A DNA stretch of 64,000 nucleotides from Plantago major. Its lineage: Eukaryota; Streptophyta; Magnoliopsida; Lamiales; Plantaginaceae. Location: positions 55,304,580 to 55,368,579 of the forward strand of contig CM048840.1 of the NCBI GenBank assembly GCA_026545765.1, read 5' to 3'. How positions within the stretch are numbered: the stretch's first letter is position 1; the number at the start of each line of letters is the position of its first letter. Below are positions 23,285 through 34,034 of this stretch, piece after piece. The notes under the pieces are model-generated. The model was not told the DNA's origin, searched no databases, and saw nothing but the letters and a program-made list of their open reading frames with translations. Made by a program: the position numbers and the translations under genes.

Positions 23285-23774
23285 GTATTCCATTATTTTA
23301 CTTTCAAACGGGTGGGGTTCTATCCAACCCCGTTCGAAATAATGATGTTCAGGTCCAGTCTGGCATATACTCGAACCCGTTCCATACCTTTGTAACAAGA
23401 CCCGACCGTAACATTTTATTGGGGGGGGGGGGGGATTTGATAACTCTAGGCCGGAAAATTCTCTACTTTCTACAAACACTGCCACCCCTCCCCCCACCCC
23501 CCGCACCCCGTTATGGAGATCAAGAAAGTAGAGAGAAGATCAAAGAGAGTTTCCCCGCCTACAAAGTATCTGCCAAATCCGCTGAAAAAAACTTTGAATA
23601 TGTAGTTTTTATTAACTTAATCATAAAATATTGCGGTCAGGTCTTGTTACAAAGGTATGGAACAGGTTCGGTATATGCCAGACCAGGACCTGACATCATT
23701 ATTTCTAACAGGGTTGAATTCGGGTTGGATAGAACCCGACCCGTTTAAAAGTATAATAACATAATACCAACATA
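23285..23774. mobile_element. Foldback-type element with long inverted arms
   Basis: The left arm (about 23285-23418) and right arm (about 23626-23774) are reverse complements with scattered mismatches, sharing GGTTCTATCC/GGATAGAACC, CAGGTCC/GGACCTG and CCATACCTTTGTAACAAGAC/GTCTTGTTACAAAGGTATGG. The spacer of about 200 bp has a 14-G run (23421-23434) and no gene. No clear target duplication was found. It may be a MITE or foldback transposon, or an inverted duplication. Confidence 0.7.
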
Positions 23775-24805
23775 TTTTGAGTATTTAAGAATGTACACTA
23801 CATGTATTAAAGTTGTTAGACATACTTTTATGTTTGGCATATAAATAGAGCATGCAATTTTATGTTAAATTTGTACTTCATTTGGTCATGGGTATGTACT
23901 TTGATTTGTCAAGTATCATATGATTTGACTTTCATGATGGCTACTTATGAAATGTATTGCTTGAGTTTTCGTCATTTTTTATTTTTGTTTTGTCTATGTT
24001 TAGCCGCTATTGTTATCACTCGAACCGCCATCCACATGCCGAAAAACTATTCTACTCGCCCCGCTTTATAATTATAGTTACTCGCCTATAGCGGGTGGCT
24101 TGATTTTTTGTAATTATACATCCATACCTACCGGCACTCACCCCTATTTGAGAGTATATATAAAAAATACCTACCTCTCTCAATCCCAACTTCTACTTTT
24201 ATTTTATATTCATCCCTATCTCATTTTCACATACCTTATGGTCACATTTTCACACATTACTTTGTTCAATGAAAATAAAGATTTTCCAAAAAAATATTTT
24301 GGGAAAATATAATTTATCTTATTTTGTAGAAAGAGATATGACAAAGATTTTTTCCATTTTTTTTAGAACTTCCCAACGAATACCAAATGGTGAAAAATAA
24401 TATTTTCCTCTACATTTTTCTTCTTTTCCACTATTTTCCGCCAAACCGAAGGAAGACTAATTGTAAAATAATTTTCATGCTTTAGTCTTTACATCTTCTC
24501 CTCTTCTACATTACCCGCCATCTCCCAATTCACTATATAGATCTTATAAAAAATACTTAGAGAAAAATCGAAACATAAGTTTAGAAATAAATAGAAAATG
24601 TGGAGAATGAAAATATAATCCTACAGGTCATATATATATATGAGCAAAAAAATATAGAAATTATGCTATAAACACCTCTTGTCAATAAAAAAAAAACTCT
24701 TTATACATGTACAAAGTTTTATGCGGCGTCTATTACAATGAAGATCATGAGCTAATCCGTCAGTCTGATAAGCGATTAATCTCAAAATCTGTCATACATT
24801 TGGGA
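23775..24805. other. Unassigned AT-rich DNA
   Basis: I see no gene, repeat or RNA gene here. The frames are short and carry no domains. Confidence 0.6.
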
Positions 24806-24810
24806 CACTT

Positions 24811-26190
24811 TGTAAAATCCTGAAATTTTTATTGGACAGTCTATATGAATTTAATTTGGAGACGAGAAATTACATGGATCAAGTTGTTGCACTGGTTTTA
24901 TTAGTCAATATTTTATGGACCGTTAAATTAAGACGGGCTATAGTAATTGGATCTGTCTGGCTTCGGACTGAAATAAAGTGGAGAGGCCCAATGTTTGTAC
25001 TGAAATAGGCTTATGGATTTAGGTTAGATTATTCAGAAGTAGCCGATAGTACCAAACCACAAAAAGGTTGTAGACATGGATGGAGACAAAGGCAGGGCAA
25101 CCTGGTGGTTTGTTGATGAAGATTAATTGGTTCAAGTGAGTTAATTATCAATTTGATTACCATGAGTCCATGACCAGTGAAACATATATGAGATTAGATG
25201 ACATATTGGCCTGTTTTGGAGTTAATTAATTAGTTTCTTTCTCCCATGTCTGCGGTGGAGGTTAAAAGGTTTGACGTTGGACTAGAGGGTCCGAATTGAG
25301 TACTTATCATGTTTGGACATTGAGTTACAGTCGACTACAATTTATGGAGATTGAATCTATGGGGTTTCCTTTGACACTTTTACTTTTATTTATTGTTATT
25401 ATATATATGTATTATTTTATGATTTGACAAACTACTTATGGTTATTATATTAAGGAATAAGATTTTGTATAATAGTCTATTCGAAAAAGGATCAAGTTTT
25501 TGTATCCCATAAATGTTTTATCTGTGTATGCGATTTGTGAAAGTGATTTGTTAAAGCATGGATTGAAAATATGTTTTATGTTCATCGATATGACTATGAA
25601 TTGTTTGGGCCCTTTCGAGGGAATGTATTATTATCCTTTTGTAGAGCATTGTTATTGCTATGTAAAAGCCGACCCGTGTGCCACCACGGTTCGTGTGGCC
25701 GTAGTGTATTGTCTGATTGAGCAAAAGATATGAATTGTTATTGTTTTGAAAAGTGTTCCATGCAAATTATTTTGGATATGTAAACGTATTTATATATATG
25801 TATGTTTGAAATACTCTGCTTGATCCGGTAAAAGTGTCAATGAGGCTCACCCTTACCCACCCCTTTAAGATATTTAGTAAGTTATTGGACGGGGGTACTT
25901 CGGAGTTGTGGCAGAATGACTGATCCTGGATATAAGTGAAGACTGTGGAGTAATTACGGCATACTTTGAGAATTGTAGTGTATAAGATATACTTGTAATA
26001 TTGGAATCGTTGTAATTGTTTGAGGACTTGTAATTGTTGTACTTTAGTTATGGAATTTTAGATGCTTTGTTGTACCACTCTGAGTTATTGTAATTGATAT
26101 GAGGATTAAAAGAAGGCTTCGTTTTGGCGTGAGCCCATCTCACAATAGACGGCCGATTGCGCCAAAGTGATTTAGTTTTGGGGCGTGACA
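24811..26190 (+). repeat. 5' LTR of Tekay-like derivative
   Basis: TGTAAAATCCTGAAATTT ... TTTTGGGGCGTGACA. It is strongly similar to 26519-27946. Confidence 0.9.
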
Positions 26191-26194
26191 AAAG

Positions 26195-26206
26195 TGGTAT
26201 CAGAGC
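26195..26206 (+). other. PBS, tRNA-iMet (Tekay-like derivative)
   Basis: TGGTATCAGAGC four bases after the LTR end. Confidence 0.9.
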
Positions 26207-26495
26207 TTAGGTTCCAGTTTGTTGGGTGTAGGTCCAATGTTTGAATATGTGAAGTGTCGTTTTGGATGAAGGGAAGACTGGAAGAGTTAGGTTAGAATCT
26301 TTGAGGAACCTAGGAAAGTATCTTTGAGGTGTTTAGGCTAGTCTTTTCGAGGTTTGGTAATGTTTTATCGAAAGGGGTATATTTGGATTGGTGAAAAAGT
26401 ATTAGGAATGAAGTAGGTGATTCAAGGATTTAGAGAATTCAAGGTATATTGAAGTGGCACAGTAGAAGCGTAGTGGATTTCAGTTTTGAGGACAA

Positions 26496-26518
26496 AACTT
26501 CTTTTAAGGAGGGTTGTA
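26496..26518 (+). other. Polypurine tract region (Tekay-like derivative)
   Basis: TTTTAAGGAGGGTTGTA directly before the 3' LTR. Confidence 0.7.
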
Positions 26519-27518
26519 TGTAAAATTCCGAAATTTTAATTAGACAGTTTATATGAATTTAATTTGGAGAAGAGAAATTATATGGATCGAGTTGTTGCAC
26601 TGGTTTTATTAGTCACTATTTTATGGACCGTTAAATTGAGACGGGCTATGGTAATTGGATCTATCTGGGTTCGGACTGAAATACTGGAGAGGCCCAATGT
26701 TTGTACTGAAATAGGCTTATGGATTTAGGTTAGATTATTCAGAAGTAGCCGATAGCACCAAACTACAAAAAGGATGTAGACATCGATAGAGACAAAGGCA
26801 GGGCAACCTGGTGGTTTGTTGATGAAGATTAATTGGTTCAAGTGAGTTAATTATCAATTTGATTACCATGAGTCCATGACCAGTGAAACATATATGAGAT
26901 TTGATGACATATTGGCCTGTTTTGGAGTTAATTAATTAGTTTCTTTATCCCATGTCTGAGGTGGAGGTTAAAAGGTTTGACGTTGGACTAGAGGGTCCGA
27001 ATTGAGTACTTATCAAATTTGGACATTGAGTTACAGTCGACTACAATTTATGGAGATTGAATGTAAGGTGTTTTCTTTGACACTTTTGCTTTTATTTTAT
27101 TGTTATTATATATATGTATTGTTTTATGATTTGACAAATAACTTATGGTTATTATATTAAGGAATGGGACTTGGTATAATAGTCTATTCGAAAAGGATCA
27201 AGTATGTGCACCTATAAATGTTTTATTGTAAATGTGATATGTGAAAATCGTTTTGTTCAAAAGCATGGATTCAAAATATGTTTTATGTTCATCGATATGC
27301 CTATGAATTGTGGCCCTTTTGAGGGAATGTCGTGCTTTTGGAGATCTCCCATTGTATTGTTATCCCTTTGGTAGGGCATTGTTATTGTTATGTAAAAGCC
27401 GACCTTAGTGCCACCACAGTTCGTGTGGCCATAGTGTATTGTCTGATTGAGCAAAAGATATGAATTGTTATTGTTTTGAAAAGTGTTCCATACAAATTAT
27501 TTTGGATATGTAGACGTA

Positions 27519-27569
<51 letters not shown>

Positions 27570-27946
27570 GTATGTATGTTTGAAATACTCTGCTTGATCC
27601 GGTAAAAGTGTCAATGAGGCTCACCCTTACCCACCCCTTTAAAATATTTAGTAAGTTATTGGACGGGGTACTTCGGAGTTGTGACAGAATGACTGATCCT
27701 GGATATAAGTGAAGAGTGTGGAGTAATTACGGCGTACTTTGAGAATTGTAGTGTATAAGATATACGTGTAATATTGGAATCGTTGTAATTGTTGTACTTT
27801 AGTTTTGGGATTTTAGATGCTCTGTTGTACCACTCTGAGTTATTGTAATTGATATGAGGATTAAAGGAAGGCTTCGTCTTGGCGTGAGCCCATCTCACGA
27901 TAGATGGCCGGTTACGCCAAAGTGATTTTGGTTTTGGGGCGTGACA
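26519..27946 (+). repeat. 3' LTR of Tekay-like derivative
   Basis: TGTAAAATTCCGAAATTT ... GGGGCGTGACA. It carries an expanded (TA)n microsatellite at about 27523-27568 where the 5' LTR has only TTATATATATG. That explains part of the length difference. Confidence 0.9.
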
Positions 27947-27951
27947 CACTT

Positions 27952-28232
27952 TATATGGAATCGATGATGTACTCTGCTGAATTGATGGCGTAGGCAGAAA
28001 TGCTAAAAGTCGAATTCTTCCCACAGGAAATAGCAGAGTTTTGATCTCATCCTAGTGCATAAGTTGTGTATCCGACTTTCTAGGTAATTTACTCCTTCAT
28101 AAGTTTGTCTAATAGCCACCAGTCGTTTAAGTTTAATAAGTCTACACTCAATTGCAGGGGACATTATATTGAATATTGCTGAGAAATATATGTGATCTTT
28201 GTGTGCACCTATATGATTCAGCAGAAAGTCCA
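27952..28232. other. Unassigned DNA between Tekay-like derivative and TRIM
   Basis: A minus-strand 80-codon frame (28003-28245) runs into the TRIM and has no recognisable domain. It is not called as a gene. Confidence 0.5.
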
Positions 28233-28948
28233 TGTAACGACCCAACCACTAATTGGTCGAGCCCCGAACCTTTGGGCCGGCGAGGTTACTCATGGGCAAC
28301 TCTCCGGGTGATATGCTGGCCCCACTGGACCAACACATGTCCCTTCCCGCGCACTTTGTCCTCACTCGTGCGCGAACCAGGAGACTTCCCAGTTGGTCAC
28401 CCATCCTAAGATTGCTCTAAAGCAAGCACGTTTAACTCTAGAGTTCTTATAGATGGATTACCGAAAAGAAAGGTGCACCTTGTTGGTATGAGTAGCGTTC
28501 TCAATCCCTTTTAAGCTCTCTAGACTTGACTTGAAACTTTGGAGCTTTACATTCACCCCCTCTTGAATTGTGGGACTTCCCCGCCGTACCATGGTCCGAC
28601 CAACCGTCCACCCCTTGTGGGTTTGGGTTGGCACGGCTCTGATACCATTTGTAACGACCCGGACCACTAATGGGTCAGCGCGGTTACTCATGGGCAGCTC
28701 TCTGGGTGATATGCTGGCCCCATTGTACCAACATAAGTCCTTTTCCGTGCACTTTGTCCGCACTCGTGCGTGAACCGGGAGACTTCCCAGTTGGTCACCC
28801 ATCCTAAGATTGCTCCAGAGCAAGCACGCTTAACTCTGGAGTTCTTATAGATGAATTTCCAAAAAGAAAGGTGCAACTTGTTAGTATGAGTAGCGTTCTC
28901 AATCCCTTTAAGCTCTTTGGATTTGACTTGAAACTTTGGGGCGTTACA
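28233..28948 (-). mobile_element. TRIM (miniature LTR retrotransposon)
   Basis: 716 bp on the minus strand: LTRs 28650-28948 (299 bp) and 28233-28551 (319 bp), both TGTAACGACCC...TTACA, with a 98-bp interior. The minus-strand PBS TGGTATCAGAGC lies at 28636-28647 and the polypurine run CAAGAGGGGGTGAA abuts the 3' LTR. The target duplication GTCCA occurs on both sides (28228-28232, 28949-28953). It is non-coding. Confidence 0.93.
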
Positions 28949-28953
28949 GTCCA

Positions 28954-29316
28954 TCCTTCTAAATGATAAATGCTAAAAAAAGTCTGCATGCAATTAAACG
29001 TGTGTTATGCTGATCCAAAAAACGTTTATGAAAGAAAATGATGTATGAAATATTTGTATAAATAACGTCTCACCACCAACATTCGGATGTATGCCTCGGG
29101 ATTTTTTGCATTGAGACACAGGTTCATGAACTAGGTCTCATGGGACATTGGTGTCTTATATGCGAAACGTGGACATGAAGCGTAGTTTATTTTTTTTAAT
29201 AGAATCTTTGATATTTGTATATTGTAGAGAACTTCTTGGATCTGTATAATACAGAACGAAAAATAAGTGACAATAGTTGAACACATAACATTGATTAGTA
29301 TATGAATAATACTTAC
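28954..29316. other. Unassigned DNA left of copy B
   Basis: No gene or repeat recognised. Copy B's LTR starts at 29317. Confidence 0.6.
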
Positions 29317-30820
29317 TGTTGGTCCAGATAATGGCAAAGTAAAAGACTTGGGGGGGGGGGGGTGGTCAATAGTCTTTTCAAACTTTTGTGGATAAAAAAC
29401 AGTTTCTCAGAAAGTTGGGTAACTTTCTGATACTTATAATCGTAATGGAAGTCTTTTGATAAGTGCACGCTTTCAAAGAGTTAGTAAAGTGTAAATTACT
29501 TTGCAAGTAAGTAAAGTAAAGGCGTAAAGTAAGTAACACAGTAGCTTTATAGTGGTATTTGAAGGTGGCGTAATCCTTCAACTAATCCACTTCGGCCTTT
29601 CTCAGACCTAGAATCCACTAAGACAGATAATTGAGTTCACCTTACAAATATCTTCTCTCGATTCCTAAATACACTAGGTTCCCAACCAAGTGTCCCCCCT
29701 GAGTTCTTCCTCGGCTTTCCCAGCCAAGTACTTCCTCTACTCAGAATTCCCTGAGTTATTCCCCGGCTTTCCCAGCCAAGTACTTCCTCTACTCAGAACC
29801 TTTCTTGGAGTTATTCCTTAGTTTTCCAAACTAAGTACTTCCTCTACTCCACGCCTTTTCTGGTGTTGGTTAAGAAGAGTTTGTCAGATTGGTAGATTAA
29901 TAACTTCCACAGTTATGTAATACACCTTATGGAACAAGAGTCACTTAACACACTTAGACAGTGTGTGGTGATATGTTCTTTTCTGACCCAAGACTATGTT
30001 CTTCGTTCAAGAGAATGAATATCTTAGCAAGTCGCAACAGTGCTTCAATTCAACTCCTTCACAACAGATATAGATTGTTAAGGATCAGGTCACTAAGAAC
30101 TTTTGTGCTACTTAGAATCAAGAGCTTGGTCGCAACTGTAAGCTTTGAGTAAGTAGAGAAGGCTTGTCTGCTTGAGTGTAGGATATAAATTCAGTCGTTC
30201 AAGTGTGTGTTTTCAAGCATTCTAAGTGGTGATATTTATAGGTGAAAATTAAGCCGTTTGAATTACTATCCATTAGGCTATTGAGATTCAAACTACAAAC
30301 AATCCGTTGATAGTACTACAAAACTTTTGTCTCTTTGTTCAGAGATAAAGCTTTTGGTCAGCGAGTTCTGCAATGGCATTAAATGCACTGTACTATTTTT
30401 TGTCCTGTTGTGCCAACGGAACTATGCACGCTATCTGAGGCTATGCATGTCGCTATCAGAAACTCCAAGCCTTTCAGAAACTAAGGAAAACATCGTTTCT
30501 TCCAGAAACATTGTTTTCACTAAGTTATTTTTTGCATATGGTTTCTGAGGCACAATTCCTTAGTCTTCGGTAGTCTTGTGCAGTCTTCATATCTCCAGAT
30601 AGTTGAGCTCTTTCTGCTGGATGCCTTCTTCTTGGTCTTCTTGAAAGATATAAAATTGCATTCAGAGACCTAACATCCTATAAAAAATTACTAGACTAAT
30701 CATACTAAGTATACTTCCTCTTTTACAATGTTCAAGTGAACCAAGAGTACTAGATACCTTTCTAAACTAAGGTAAGTCATTATGGTGTACTGATCAAAAC
30801 TAAACATATATTTTCTAACA
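29317..30820 (-). repeat. 3' LTR of Sirevirus copy B
   Basis: 1504 bp, TG...CA on the minus strand. It differs from A, C and E by many changes and is closer to D in parts. It has a 13-G run at 29350-29362, the hairpin TCAGAAAGTT/AACTTTCTGA at 29407-29430 and a TATA-like box at 30231-30241. It is followed by a reverse polypurine tract at 30821-30835. Confidence 0.88.
29407..29430 (-). other. Conserved R/U5 hairpin, copy B LTR
   Basis: Ten paired bases, TCAGAAAGTT/AACTTTCTGA, with a four-base loop. It has a different stem from A, C and E but occupies the same position. Confidence 0.65.
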
Positions 30821-31443
30821 AATTTCCCCCCTTTTGATCAGTCACTTATGACTACTTTTAAAAACTTATTACAACTTGGATGAGGAAACAATCCACCACT
30901 TAAACATTTCTTATGATTTATCATTCCTTTATTTAAGTGCAGAAAGTAAGACATCAACCAAATCACAAGGTGTGATCTTTGCTGACAAGTTATCTTTTCA
31001 TTAGAGAGTATCTGAGAGTAGGTTCATCAGATAACAGTTACAAGGTATGTGCAGGTAACTTTTACAAGATAATTAAACAGTAAGTACAATCAGCAAAAAT
31101 GACAAGATTACACAGCTTAGTAGGACAACAGGAAAGTCCAAGTTCCAAGTGAACATCCTAACTAACTGGCCTTCATCCTTCTTCATTCTTCATCATCTGG
31201 TCGAATGTAAGCAGAGTATCTGATGATATCATCTGAGTAGTCAGTGAGAGCTTCTCTGACGAAAAGTTCAAACTTTCTGGACGTCGCAACATACTCCTTG
31301 TATGATCTTTCTGTCTTACATGCTGTACGAGCCCTTTCGACCCAGAGATATCTGCCCCAGAGCCAAGCATGCTCAATCTGTATGGAAGATAACTTGAGTT
31401 CTTGGTACACTTTACTCAAGTATTTCAGATCTAGCTTGTATTC
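30821..31443 (-). pseudogene. Copy B: polypurine tract, 3' untranslated part and ORF2 C-terminus
   Basis: Minus strand. AAAAGGGGGGAAATT lies next to the LTR. An untranslated region follows that matches the copy C 3' region. The last ORF2 codons (31183-31443) include KVYQELKLSSIQIEHAWLWGRYLW, homologous to the end of ORF2 in C (KYFNLSQLQVDHAWVWGKYFW). The frame continues on the other side of inserted copy C, at 46577-46685. The stop at 31183 looks natural. Confidence 0.8.
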
Positions 31444-32758
31444 TGTTAGGAATATCTGTTAGTATTTTGATCACTCATCACATGTTCTTATCTTAGCCAG
31501 AAAGGTGATTAAGTGCTCCTGGTTCACTTGAACATTGTAAAAGAGGAAATCACTGAGTATGATTAGTCTAGTAAATCTTGTATTAGGATTATAGGTCTCT
31601 GAGTGTAATTTTGTATTTCAAAAAGACCATGAAGATCAATCCTAGCAATGGAGCTTTTCTGAAGATTAGAAGACTGAAGATTGCACAAGGTTTATGAAGA
31701 CACAAAGGTTTAGTCTAACTCAGAAAGACTATGTCCTTAATCCTTTCTTAAGTACATTAACTTACTTTGGAAATATGATTCTGGACATATGACATCTTGA
31801 GTATGGAGCATGCAAGCCATCAAAGGCTCATGTATCCGTTGAGACTAAAGGACAATGAACAGTACTATGCATTAAATGCATCGGCAGAAATGCTGCAAAA
31901 AGCAAGTCCTCTCTGAAACAAGAGATAGTGACTTCTGAGTACATAGTTCAAGATATAAACGGATATAATTTGATAGAGAGCACAGCGGATACAATTCAAA
32001 CGCCTCTCAAATTTATCTATATATATCACACACTTAGATGCTTGAAGAACATACCTTAGAATGCTCTATCTTGCAAACTTACCATCAAGCAAAGTATTCT
32101 CTCAAGCACTCTACTACCCTTTCTGAAAAGCTTTACATTGAAGAATCACTAGTAGTTCTAAGTTGTCCGAACCTTAACAAGAGATTGTTATTCGTGAAAG
32201 AGTTGAACTATCGGATACCCTTTCTCAAGCTCATTCTCCGTAAGCGGACACGCCATTACTTGGGTCAAGAAGCGCAGATCGTCATCCACCGAACAAGTGT
32301 ATTAAGTAGTCTTGTTCTATTAGTCTCTCGAAAACATAATCGAAAAGTTATACGAGAAGCCTCTCGACAAACCTTATAACCAACACCATCAAGGCGTGGA
32401 GTAGAGGAAGTACTTGATTTGGGAAATCAGGGAATAACTCCAAGGTTATCTGAGTAGAGGAAGTACTTAGCTCTAGGAGCTGGGGAATAACTCAGGGGGA
32501 ACATTTGGTTGGGAACCATTTGTTTAGGAATCTTAGAATAGGATTATTGTAAGGTGAACTCAATTATCTGTTCTAGTGAATTCTAGGTCTGAGAAAGACC
32601 GAAGTGGATTAGTTGGAGGATTACGCCACCTCCAGATACCACTATACTTGCTGTGTTATTTACCTTTCTGTATTTACATTTCAGCAAAGCGCACACACAC
32701 TTACTTATTGTTTTTGAACTTACCTATCTTAAAGTCTTCCACGCTCTGAATTTAAGTA

Positions 32759-32780
32759 TCAGAAACCCCCAGGTTTCTGA
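32759..32780 (+). other. Conserved R/U5 hairpin, copy C
   Basis: TCAGAAACC ... GGTTTCTGA, nine pairs. The 3' LTR copy lies at 46465-46486. Confidence 0.65.
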
Positions 32781-32807
32781 GAAACTGTGTTTATGGACAA
32801 AAGTTTT

Positions 32808-32842
32808 AAAAGACTATTCACCCCCCCCCCCTCTAGTCTTTT
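32808..32842 (+). other. Hairpin with poly(C) loop, copy C
   Basis: AAAAGACTA (32808-32816) and TAGTCTTTT (32834-32842) are perfect complements and enclose a run of 11 C. The run is 10 in the 3' LTR, 17 in A, 13 in B, 15 in D and 12 in E. Confidence 0.6.
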
Positions 32843-32868
32843 ACTTTGCCGTTATCTGGACCAACAAG

Positions 32869-32880
32869 TGGTATCAGAGC
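32869..32880 (+). other. PBS, tRNA-iMet (copy C)
   Basis: TGGTATCAGAGC two bases after the LTR. Confidence 0.97.
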
Positions 32881-32983
32881 AGGAGGTTCACAAGCCTTCT
32901 GCACTGAACCTAGATCCCCAAATAGGTGAAGGAACTTTGTCCCTTTCTGAGGACTATATAATTTGTGTGTTAAGTGTGCAGGT

Positions 32984-34034
32984 ATGTCTCTGAGTGATGC
33001 TCCCGTTCTAAAGCCAAAAAACTACGAGAAATGGAAAAACAACATGATGCTCCATCTGGAGGCCATTAGTGATGAGATGATCTATGTCATCAATGAAGGG
33101 CCTATCAAAATCAGACAACTCAAACAAGTTACTGAGGTGTCTGATGGAAGAAAAGCCTCAGACAAGGAAGATGGAAGCGAGGACATGGCTGCTAGTGATA
33201 GTGGTCATGTTGCTCGTGGAAGCATTATATATGAAGACAAGTCAAGAGAGCTCTGGACATCTGAAGATGCCAAGAGACACAGATTGGATGGTCAAGCTCG
33301 TAATATAATCATCAGATCGACACCTGAGCACATACAGTGTAAACTGTGGGGTGCTAAAATGGCAAAAGTTGCCTGGCAATTGATTGAAGAAATCTGTGCC
33401 GGAACAGAGAAAACCAAAGAAAACAAGTTCGAAGTTCTTAAATTGAAGTTCCAAAACTTCAAACAAGGTCCCACTGAAACTCTGGAAGAACTTGATTTCA
33501 GATTTACTACACTTATGAGTGATATGGCTGCACTTGGTGAAAGCAATAGATACTCCAATGTAAAAGATTAAGACTATTGTCAGAAGTCTCAATCACAACT
33601 GGGAACACACTAAGTTCTTTTATTTCAATCAAGGGATGCCAAATATTACTCCAGTAGAGCTCTTCTCTCATCTTGCTACTGTAGAATATGAGACAACTCA
33701 GAGAGAACAAACAGCTGAAAAGTTGCAAAGTGTTGCTCTAGTCTCTCAAGGCACTTCTGAAAAGAAGGATACCAAATAAGCATCTGAAGAAAATGCTCTT
33801 GCAGTAAGACACATGAAGAAATTTGTGAGTCAAGAGATTGAGAGAAGAAAAGCAAAAGAAAAGCTGAAAAAGCATCTTGGCCCAAACTATCATCAGTACA
33901 AGAACATACAAGTGAACAACTCTCTGAACACCCCCATTCAGAAAGGTGTTAGTACTGAAGCTGCAGAAATAGGAAATGATATCTGCTTCTATTGTCAAAA
34001 GCCTGGTCACTTCAAGAGAGATTGTCACCTTTAA
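32984..34034 (+). pseudogene. Copy C gag (capsid and zinc knuckle), broken
   Basis: Starts MSLSDAPVLKPKNYEKWKNN. The gag domain matches copy A up to ESNRYSN, where a small deletion (about 33560) shifts the frame. A TAA at 33777-33779 (CCAAATAAGC) and another shift near 34030 follow. The CCHC knuckle CFYCQKPGHFKRDC is intact in its own frame (about 33981-34023). An alternative upstream ATG (32963) adds seven codons, but D has no counterpart. Confidence 0.88.

Larger units (their letters stand above)
24811..27946 (+). mobile_element. Internally deleted Tekay/Del-like LTR retrotransposon
   Basis: Two LTRs (24811-26190, 1380 bp; 26519-27946, 1428 bp) surround only 328 bp of internal DNA. The target duplication is CACTT (24806-24810, 27947-27951). 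The PBS is TGGTATCAGAGC. The internal 3' end, GGACAAAACTTCTTTTAAGGAGGG, is the kind of pol-end plus polypurine context found in Tekay/Del chromoviruses. All gag-pol is gone, so it must have moved in trans or lost its interior after insertion. Confidence 0.88.
31444..32866 (+). repeat. 5' LTR of copy C
   Basis: TGTTAGGAATATCTG ... GGACCAACA. TATA box CTATATATATCAC at 32018-32030. The hairpin at 32759-32780 and the C-loop hairpin at 32808-32842 lie close to the PBS. Confidence 0.97.

Noticed and set aside
28003-28245. 80-codon minus frame next to the TRIM
   Set aside because: No domain, and it crosses the TRIM border and target duplication, so it cannot be an old host exon in this form.
28570-28830. 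Overlapping frames on both strands of the TRIM
   Set aside because: TRIM elements are non-coding; the frames cross PBS and LTR borders.
32869-32880. tRNA-Met-like sequence
   Set aside because: Only the 12-base complement of the tRNA 3' end, which is the primer binding site; no cloverleaf.
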